Assembly: GCA_017453205.1 (NCBI GenBank)
Contig: JAFTKO010000013.1
Span: 1 to 58,126 of the forward strand
Direction of reading: 5' to 3'
Length of the DNA stretch: 58,126 bases
From: Clostridia bacterium
Lineage (GTDB): Bacteria; Bacillota; Clostridia; Oscillospirales; CAG-272
The notes under the pieces are model-generated. The model was not told the origin of the DNA, did no database searches, and saw nothing but the letters and a program-made list of their open reading frames with translations. This document shows, piece after piece, positions 52,493 through 58,126 of the stretch (positions within the stretch are counted from its first letter, which is position 1; every line of letters starts with the position of its first letter). Made by a program: the position numbers and the translations under genes.

Positions 52493-53227
52493 ATGCCAAA
52501 AAAGAATACCGCCTTTGAAAAACGTGCTAAGCTTTTGGTCTGCATCATCAAAAAAGAGGATGAAATCGCGCTGACCGAGGCTTGCAACTCGTGTTGCGTT
52601 TCTTTGCATTTTTCGGGCATCGGATACGGCACAGCAAAGTCCAATTACATGAGTTATTTGGGACTTGACGAGATTGAAAAGCGTGTGGTCTACGCGCTCA
52701 TTCCCAACTATTGCGAAGCACGCGTGCTCAAAGCCATCAACCGCAAGCTTCGCTTGTATCTGATGGGGAACGGTATCGCCTTTACCATCCCTCTCTCGGG
52801 TATTTCCAGTATTGTCAGCAATGCCGTTCTCTCCACACCCGTCCGTGATGATGCGGTTGCGGAAACCAACAAAAATAACACCGAAAAGGAGCGTAATCAA
52901 ATGCACGAACTGATCGTTGCCGTTGTCAATCAAAAATTTACCGATAAAGTTATCGATTGCAGCCGCGCCGCGGGAGCGACCGGTGCCACGATCCTGCACA
53001 CCCGCAGTGTCAACAACAAGCAGGCGGAACAGCTTATCGGCACCTCTTTTACGCAGGAGACCGATACCATCGCATTCTTGACCAGCCACGAATACAAGGC
53101 ACGGATCATGGAAGCCATCCGTGAAAACGCGGGACTGAAAACCGACGGCGGCGCCGTTTTGTTCTCCCTCCCCGTAGATACCTTGATCGGTATCGGACGC
53201 TTTAACGATGACGAGGAAGATGCATAA
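52493..53227 (+). CDS. Tandem P-II-like regulatory protein
   Basis: A 244-residue protein with two P-II-type ferredoxin-like domains (about 10-115 and 135-240). The second starts MHELIVAVVNQKFTDKVIDCSRAAGATGATILHTR, the usual beginning of P-II-like proteins. The first is more divergent and Cys-rich (EACNSCCVSLHF). The T-loop Tyr of classic GlnB is not evident. It starts six bases after the DUF1538 gene. Such pairs occur in Firmicutes and suggest a signalling partner for the membrane protein; the bound ligand is unknown. Confidence 0.82.
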   Translation: MPKKNTAFEKRAKLLVCIIKKEDEIALTEACNSCCVSLHFSGIGYGTAKSNYMSYLGLDEIEKRVVYALIPNYCEARVLKAINRKLRLYLMGNGIAFTIPLSGISSIVSNAVLSTPVRDDAVAETNKNNTEKERNQMHELIVAVVNQKFTDKVIDCSRAAGATGATILHTRSVNNKQAEQLIGTSFTQETDTIAFLTSHEYKARIMEAIRENAGLKTDGGAVLFSLPVDTLIGIGRFNDDEEDA

Positions 53228-53340
53228 CAATCAAAAAATATGCGGAATTTCCGAAGCATGATTTTTTATGGGGAAAAACTTATTTATGTAAGCTTTTTAA
53301 ACGTAAAATATTCTTGCTTTTAGCAAAAAGATACCTTGTG

Positions 53341-53475
53341 GAGCATTTTGGGTGGTGGTACCAAAATGCTCGCGGGAGCTATTGAAAGAGTAATCGCATA
53401 GGTTTTAAAAATTTCATTTATAAAATGCGTGAAAGGTTTTGAGGGGTGCGGGGGACTTTTGAAAAAGTCCCCCGC
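53341..53475. repeat. Intergenic hairpin repeats in the gene-free stretch 53228-53571
   Basis: Two strong hairpins: GAGCATTTTGG with CCAAAATGCTC (53341-53371), and GCGGGGGACTTTT with AAAAGTCCCCCGC (53448-53475, two-base loop). The second matches the stem and loop type at 31921-31959. Neither has a good T-run. No credible coding frame lies in the stretch, so it looks like a composite dispersed repeat. Confidence 0.75.
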
Positions 53476-53571
53476 GAAAGAAAACCATTTTACGTTAACA
53501 AAGCTTATCCTCCAAAATTTCCCCCGCAAAAAATGATGCTAAGTAACTTTACAGCAGACATAAAAATAATC

Positions 53572-53611
53572 TCCCGTCCGCCGATGGTTTGAAAATCATC
53601 GAGGGGCGGGA
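53572..53611 (-). terminator. Terminator of the trkA-trkH-MATE operon
   Basis: On the minus strand TCCCGCCCCTCGATG and its near complement CATCGGCGGACGGGA form the stem, followed by GATTATTTTT. Confidence 0.88.
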
Positions 53612-53616
53612 AATTT

Positions 53617-55002
53617 TTATGTTTCTTCTTCCACAAGTCTCGTTTTTGAAAGCTTGGCTTTGTGATAGTAGACCGCCGTCAACAAGCTGCACAGCAACCA
53701 CCCCGCGGGGTAGCTCATGGCGAGGGGAATGATGTCGTTGCAGATAAAATTCGACATCACAAACAGATATGCTTGACGGAAAAAGACAAACGATGTCAGC
53801 ATGATGACCATAGGAGCTCGGCTGTTTCCAGACCCACGCAACGCACCTGCGTAGATCTGATTGACGCAACACAATACATAAAACGGCGAAAGCCATCTTA
53901 ACAGCATGGCGCCGTACTCCACAACCTCTGTCTTTGCATTAAAGAAGCGAACCAAGTACGGTGCAAAAATCAAGACCGGGATCATCAAAACAACCGTAAT
54001 GATAATTGCCATAAGCAGCGCGGTATTAGAGCCCTTTTTGGCACGTTTCTCCTGTCGACTGCCTAAATTTTGACCGACAAAGGTCGTCGATGCAATCGCC
54101 AAAGACTGCATGGGCAACAAAATCAATTGGTCGATCTTGGAATACGCCGTCCAACCCGACATACAATCGGGACCGAAATAATTAATGTAAGACTGTACAA
54201 ACACATTGGAAAAAGAGGTCAGCGCCATTTGCAACGCCGCAGGAATGCCCACCGAAATGATCTTTTTGAGCATGTCAAAATGGATGCAAAGTCCCGAAAG
54301 CTTCAATCTGATACACGAGCGGCTTCGCAACAGTGAAAGAACTACCAAAACAGCCGACACACCTTGCGCAATAATCGTTGCATAAGCCACACCCTCCACG
54401 CCCATGTCAAAGACAAGAACAAAGACCAGATCGAGCACGGTATTGATGATTGCCGAGGCCACCAAAAACAGGAACGGCTTGCGGGAATCCCCAACTGCGC
54501 GTAAAATACCGGAACCGATATTATAGATCATCAATCCCATGATCCCCGCAAAATAAATACGGAGATAGGCAATGGATTGCGGCTTGACCTCCTCGGGGGT
54601 TTTCATCAAATCGAGCATAAACGGGGTCATGAGGAGCCCCACAGCGGTAAATACAACACCGAGGATCAAGGTCATTACAAGTGCGGTGTGCATCGCATCG
54701 CTGACCTTGTCATCCTTTTTGGCACCGTAATACTGAGAGATTACCGCGCCCGCCCCGCTGGAAAGTCCAACGAAAAAACCGATGAGCGTATTGATGATGG
54801 GACCGACCGAGCCAACGGCGGAAAATGCCTCGTTGCTGACGTAGTTCCCCACCACCCAAGTGTCCACCATATTGTAAAGCTGTTGAAAAACATTGCCGAG
54901 TAAAAGCGGAAAAGCAAAATACAAAAGATGTCGGACAATGCTCCCCTGTGTCATATCCACATCGGTTTTCTTTTGTGTAAACAACCGTTTCACACCAGTC
55001 AT
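53617..55002 (-). CDS. MATE-family multidrug efflux transporter
   Basis: A 461-residue protein with 12 predicted membrane helices in the MATE pattern: GSIVRHLLYFAFPLLLGNVFQQLYNMVDTWVVGNYVS at the start, GFFVGLSSGAGAVISQYYGA, and the second-half QSLAIASTTFVGQNLG. It uses a Na+ or H+ gradient to export cationic or other compounds; the substrate is unknown. It begins 18 bases after trkH and is last in the operon. Confidence 0.93.
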   Translation of the reverse strand: MTGVKRLFTQKKTDVDMTQGSIVRHLLYFAFPLLLGNVFQQLYNMVDTWVVGNYVSNEAFSAVGSVGPIINTLIGFFVGLSSGAGAVISQYYGAKKDDKVSDAMHTALVMTLILGVVFTAVGLLMTPFMLDLMKTPEEVKPQSIAYLRIYFAGIMGLMIYNIGSGILRAVGDSRKPFLFLVASAIINTVLDLVFVLVFDMGVEGVAYATIIAQGVSAVLVVLSLLRSRSCIRLKLSGLCIHFDMLKKIISVGIPAALQMALTSFSNVFVQSYINYFGPDCMSGWTAYSKIDQLILLPMQSLAIASTTFVGQNLGSRQEKRAKKGSNTALLMAIIITVVLMIPVLIFAPYLVRFFNAKTEVVEYGAMLLRWLSPFYVLCCVNQIYAGALRGSGNSRAPMVIMLTSFVFFRQAYLFVMSNFICNDIIPLAMSYPAGWLLCSLLTAVYYHKAKLSKTRLVEEET

Positions 55003-55020
55003 GCCGTTATCTTCACCTCT

Positions 55021-56484
55021 TTATCCGTTTCGTTTTCTTTTCCACGCGCTCCCCGAAAAGAGCACGAGAATAGGAAAGATCTCAAGCCGTCCCGCGAGCA
55101 TATTGATGATCAGAACGATCTTGGAGAACGGGCTGTAAATTGAAAAATTGCACACAGGTCCCACGGCATCAAATCCGGGACCGATGTTGTTAAAGCAAGA
55201 CAACACCGCCGAGAAATTGGTGATGACCGAAAAGCCGTCCACCGAGACCAGCAAAAAGCTGACAACCATAATCACAACATAGGCGCAGAGATAAGCGTTT
55301 GTGCCCGCCAAAATCTTTTCCTCTACGTTTTTTTTGTTGACACGGATGACCTCTACCTTTTGCGGTTTAAGCACCTGCGCCATATTGCGACGGATCCCCT
55401 TAAGGATCAACAGCACGCGCGCACATTTCAGCCCGCCGCCCGTACTGCCCGCACAGGCACCGATCACCATCAAAATCAATAAAATGCCTTTGGAAAAGCT
55501 TGGCCACAGATCAAAATCGGTGGTGGCAAATCCCGTTGTGGTAATAATACTCGAAACTTGAAACGCCGCATGCCGCAAGGACTCCCCAACAGAGGAATAC
55601 AAATTTCGGATATTGAGCGTGATGAGCAGGATACTGCCCAAAACCACGCCCACATACAGTCGCAGCTCCTCGTCTCCAAGCACTTCGCGAAAGCGGCGCA
55701 AAATGATCAGATAGTAAATACTGAAGTTTACGCCGAACAACAGCATAAACACCGTACAAACATTTTGGATATAGGGGCTGTAGCTTGCCATGCTGTCGTT
55801 TTTAATCCCAAAACCACCGGTCCCCGCCGTACCGAACGCGGTACAAACCGACTCGAACAGCGACATTCCACCCGCAAGCAAAAAAATCACATTGAGCACG
55901 GTCAGTGCAAAATAGGTGATATAAAGCACTGCGGCGGTCTGCCGCATTTTGGGCACGAGCTTGCCGACGTTCGGTCCGGGGCTTTCGGCGCGAAGCAGAT
56001 GCATGGTAAAGCCCTCGTTCTTGCCGCTGAGCGGCACAAGGGCAAGCAAAAACACCAATACGCCCATGCCGCCCACCCAATGGCTAAAGCTACGCCAGTA
56101 GATAATTCCGCGGGAAAGTCCCTCCACATTCGGCACCACCGAGGCACCTGTGGTGGTAAAGCCCGACACCATTTCAAACAGTGCGTCAACAAAGCTCGGA
56201 ATTTCGCGCGATATCCAAAACGGCAAGGATCCGAAGACGCTCATGAAAACCCAGCTGATGCCTACGCAAAATAAGCCTTCTTTGGCAAAAAATCCCCTTT
56301 GTGCCCCACGCGAAAACAAAGCCAAAAGCGCCGCGACCGCCAATATGACTGCCATACTGATCAAAAACGCCCATGTGACGCTGTTGGATCCGTCTGCTAA
56401 GCTAATCCCCAATGCGGGGAGCATAAAGACCGCCTCGGTAGCAAGGATCAGTGAAAGCAGTCTCCCCATCATTTTATAGTTCAT
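55021..56484 (-). CDS. trkH: K+ uptake protein TrkH/KtrB family
   Basis: A 487-residue channel-like subunit with four pore-loop repeats: EMVSGFTTTGASVV, FGTAGTGGFGIKND, ITTTGFATTDFDL and NNIGPGFDAVGP. These Thr/Gly filters are typical of TrkH. It pairs with the TrkA gene 20 bases upstream, which gates it through nucleotide binding. Full length. Confidence 0.95.
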   Translation of the reverse strand: MNYKMMGRLLSLILATEAVFMLPALGISLADGSNSVTWAFLISMAVILAVAALLALFSRGAQRGFFAKEGLFCVGISWVFMSVFGSLPFWISREIPSFVDALFEMVSGFTTTGASVVPNVEGLSRGIIYWRSFSHWVGGMGVLVFLLALVPLSGKNEGFTMHLLRAESPGPNVGKLVPKMRQTAAVLYITYFALTVLNVIFLLAGGMSLFESVCTAFGTAGTGGFGIKNDSMASYSPYIQNVCTVFMLLFGVNFSIYYLIILRRFREVLGDEELRLYVGVVLGSILLITLNIRNLYSSVGESLRHAAFQVSSIITTTGFATTDFDLWPSFSKGILLILMVIGACAGSTGGGLKCARVLLILKGIRRNMAQVLKPQKVEVIRVNKKNVEEKILAGTNAYLCAYVVIMVVSFLLVSVDGFSVITNFSAVLSCFNNIGPGFDAVGPVCNFSIYSPFSKIVLIINMLAGRLEIFPILVLFSGSAWKRKRNG

Positions 56485-56504
56485 GAAAGTTCAATTCCCT
56501 TTCG

Positions 56505-57866
56505 TCAGGATGCAAAGATGTCGTTGAGCCTAAGGATCACGTCCTCGCCGCCCGACACCACCACAACGGTGTCCCCCGGCATAAAGGTCGAGTCACCGTT
56601 TGGGATCACGGTTTGCGATCCCCGAGTAATGCCGACCAAGAGGATGTTACGGCGTAACTTCATTTTTTTCAAAGGCTCACCGCAATGCAACGTATTTTCG
56701 TCCACAGGGAACTCCATCGCCTCCGCTTGTCCGTCCGCAATCGAGTGAATGGTGATGGCGGCGCCTGTTTGGTTTTGCATAGCCCTCACATAACGCACAA
56801 TGTTGTTACAGCACAAACGGCTCGGGCAAACCACACTGCCGATAGGCAGGTCTCCCGTGATCCCCGAAATCTCCATGTGATCCAATCTTGTCACCGTTTG
56901 CGGAACCCCGCGCCTATGACCGTAAAGCGAGATGAGCATATTCAACTCATCAAAGCCCGTCAGCGTTACAAGCGCGTCGGCAGAGGAAATATCCTCGCTT
57001 TCCAAAAGCGATTGGTCTCTCACGTCACCGTGAACGATATTGGCATTTGGAAATTCGGAGGCAAGCTCGACACAGCGCTCCCTGTTACTCTCAATGATCG
57101 AGACCTCCATACGGCTCGCACGCAGATACTCGGCAAGATAATACGCAACGGTTCCGCCGCCAGCGACCAGCACGCGGCGCACCTTGTGCGTTACAATACC
57201 GAGGTTTTTGAGCAGGACCGCCAGATCGTCGGTCGGTGCGGTGACAAAAATACGATCGCCCTCAAGGAGCGTAAAATGACCGTCCGGCATGATTGCGATC
57301 CCGTCACGCAGGACAGTACAGACCAACACGCGGCACTTAACGATGCTGTACATAATGCTGAGCGGAACATTGCAAAGCTTGCTGTCGGCATCGATACGGA
57401 TCTCCACGATCTGCATACGGCCCTTGGCAAAGGAATCCCGCTTCAGAAAGCCCGGAAATTTGAGCAAGCGTCCAATCTCCTCGGCGGCTTGATGCTCGGG
57501 ATTGAACGCCATGGATAATGCAAACGCGTCGTGCATCCGATAGGCTTGCTCGGTATACTCCGGATTTCGGATACGTGCAATGGTATGCAAGCGGGGATTG
57601 GCGACATGTGCCGTCATACAGCAAAGCAAATTCAGCTCGTCACTGCCGGTACAAGCGATCAAAAGATCGGCTTTTTCCACGCCTGCTTGATCCAACACCT
57701 TCATCGAAGCGCAATTCCCCTGTACGGCAATCACATCATAACGCTCCATTCCCTTTTCCAACACCTGGGGATCCGAGTCCAACAGGGTGATGTCGTGTCC
57801 TTCGGCAGAAAGCTCTCGCGCCAGGGTATCTCCCACTTGTCCGCAGCCCGCGATCAGAATTTTCAA
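56505..57866 (-). CDS. trkA: K+ uptake regulatory protein TrkA
   Basis: A 453-residue protein with two RCK units, each an NAD-binding Rossmann part and a TrkA-C part. The first begins KILIAGCGQVGDTLARELSAEGHDITLLDSD; the second has VLVAGGGTVAYYLAEYLRASRMEVSIIESN near 235. I chose the TTG at 57866: GGGAGGA lies seven bases upstream and the protein then starts just before the Rossmann motif. In-frame ATG codons further up lack a site of equal quality. First gene of trkA-trkH-MATE. Confidence 0.94.
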   Translation of the reverse strand: MKILIAGCGQVGDTLARELSAEGHDITLLDSDPQVLEKGMERYDVIAVQGNCASMKVLDQAGVEKADLLIACTGSDELNLLCCMTAHVANPRLHTIARIRNPEYTEQAYRMHDAFALSMAFNPEHQAAEEIGRLLKFPGFLKRDSFAKGRMQIVEIRIDADSKLCNVPLSIMYSIVKCRVLVCTVLRDGIAIMPDGHFTLLEGDRIFVTAPTDDLAVLLKNLGIVTHKVRRVLVAGGGTVAYYLAEYLRASRMEVSIIESNRERCVELASEFPNANIVHGDVRDQSLLESEDISSADALVTLTGFDELNMLISLYGHRRGVPQTVTRLDHMEISGITGDLPIGSVVCPSRLCCNNIVRYVRAMQNQTGAAITIHSIADGQAEAMEFPVDENTLHCGEPLKKMKLRRNILLVGITRGSQTVIPNGDSTFMPGDTVVVVSGGEDVILRLNDIFAS

Positions 57867-57929
57867 AAGACGTTCCTCCCTTTTCAAAATCATTCGGACC
57901 TTACGATAGTAAAATCCATTATCTAAATT

Positions 57930-57958
57930 ATTATAACATATCATGCCGATTTTGTCAA
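57930..57958 (-). promoter_or_regulatory. Promoter of the trkA operon
   Basis: On the minus strand TTGACA (57953-57958) and TATAAT (57930-57935) are separated by 17 bases, a perfect consensus. Confidence 0.9.
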
Positions 57959-57987
57959 CCGCGAGGGAGAGAAAGAACTTGAAAAAG

Positions 57988-58126
57988 TGTTGTGTTACAA
58001 TAGATGTGAGACTAAAAGTAAAAAAAGAATAGAAAAAGTGATTGAGTTCTGTTAAAATAAAGTCACCACAACCAAATCTAACAGAAAGGACTCAATCACT
58101 TCATGAAACATTATACCACAAACAAA
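57988..58126 (+). mobile_element. Left end of a probable insertion sequence
   Basis: The sequence just before it (57961-57988) looks like the left half of the G-rich CTTGAAAAAG hairpin repeat, which then breaks off. Within the element AAGTGATTGAGTTCTGTTA (58036-58054) pairs with TAACAGA and ACTCAATCACTT (58079-58101), placing the ribosome site AGAAAGG in a hairpin, as many IS elements do to limit read-through expression. An ATG follows. The exact boundary and the family cannot be fixed from this fragment. Confidence 0.5.
58103..58126 (+). CDS. Start of probable transposase gene (cut by window edge)
   Basis: Eight codons, MKHYTTNK, after an AGAAAGG site held in a stem. The context (long inverted repeat immediately before the gene, broken repeat to the left) suggests a transposase, perhaps IS30-like. 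Too short for firm assignment. Confidence 0.4.

Noticed and set aside
51755-53230. Open frame of 491 codons on the minus strand opposite DUF1538 and P-II genes
   Set aside because: Antisense shadow; composition unlike real proteins of this genome.
1-58126. tRNA, rRNA or CRISPR loci
   Set aside because: No clover-leaf with T-loop GGTTCGAATCC-type core, rRNA-like conserved segment or regular repeat-spacer array was seen on reading both strands; short or unusual RNAs could still be missed.

Overview
The window looks like a chromosomal segment of an anaerobic, probably gut-dwelling Clostridia member, near the Oscillospirales or Christensenellales. The evidence is the gene content: NfnAB, a glycyl-radical microcompartment, orphan Na+-pump decarboxylase subunits, SpoVAC, DUF1538/P-II, many AGGAGG-type ribosome sites and sigma-A promoters with 17-bp spacers. 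SpoVAC implies a spore-forming lineage. No rRNA, tRNA or CRISPR array was seen. The last 150 bases appear to enter an insertion sequence.

Region 1 (1-8000, all minus strand) is a sulfur and cofactor operon read right to left: metY, cysK, pdxS, pdxT, an HD-domain gene, iscS, iscU, mnmA, an IscR-like Rrf2 regulator and the start of a LysR gene. Together it makes cysteine/homocysteine and PLP, mobilises sulfur and uses it for Fe-S clusters and tRNA thiolation. Its promoter carries three TACCTACC boxes, likely sites of the operon's own Rrf2 protein. Region 2 (8000-15000) holds nfnAB (electron bifurcation), an iron alcohol dehydrogenase, an alkylguanine methyltransferase, a cupin-AraC regulator with a divergent nucleoside hydrolase, and an SGNH hydrolase.

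Region 3 (15300-28500) is the least familiar part. Two secreted GLUG-like repeat proteins are each followed by a metallo-beta-lactamase-fold protein, in two converging transcription units: GLUG1-MBL1-40-residue peptide with MBL2 on the plus strand, and solute-binding lipoprotein-GHL6 glycosidase-GLUG2-MBL3 on the minus strand. All three MBL proteins share an undescribed N-terminal module. MBL3 is a lipoprotein with two GH20b-like domains, so the locus is probably cell-surface and glycan-related. A divergent PocR-AraC regulator borders it.

Region 4 (28500-31800) carries a glycerophosphodiesterase, an endonuclease/exonuclease/phosphatase-fold protein and an ECF sigma/anti-sigma pair. Region 5 (31900-46800, minus strand) is a complete GRM5-like bacterial microcompartment for fucose/rhamnose-derived 1,2-propanediol: aldolase, B12-independent diol dehydratase and its activase, aldehyde and alcohol dehydrogenases, PduL, acetate/propionate kinase, PduS, seven shell proteins, PduV-like GTPase and a DeoR regulator, in two transcripts.

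Region 6 (46800-58126) has SpoVAC, a small coiled-coil protein, a CNNM transporter-oadB-oadG operon preceded by a probable acidic/proline-rich leader peptide, a DUF1538 membrane protein with a tandem P-II partner, and a trkA-trkH-MATE operon. It ends with a hairpin repeat that seems to be interrupted by an insertion sequence.
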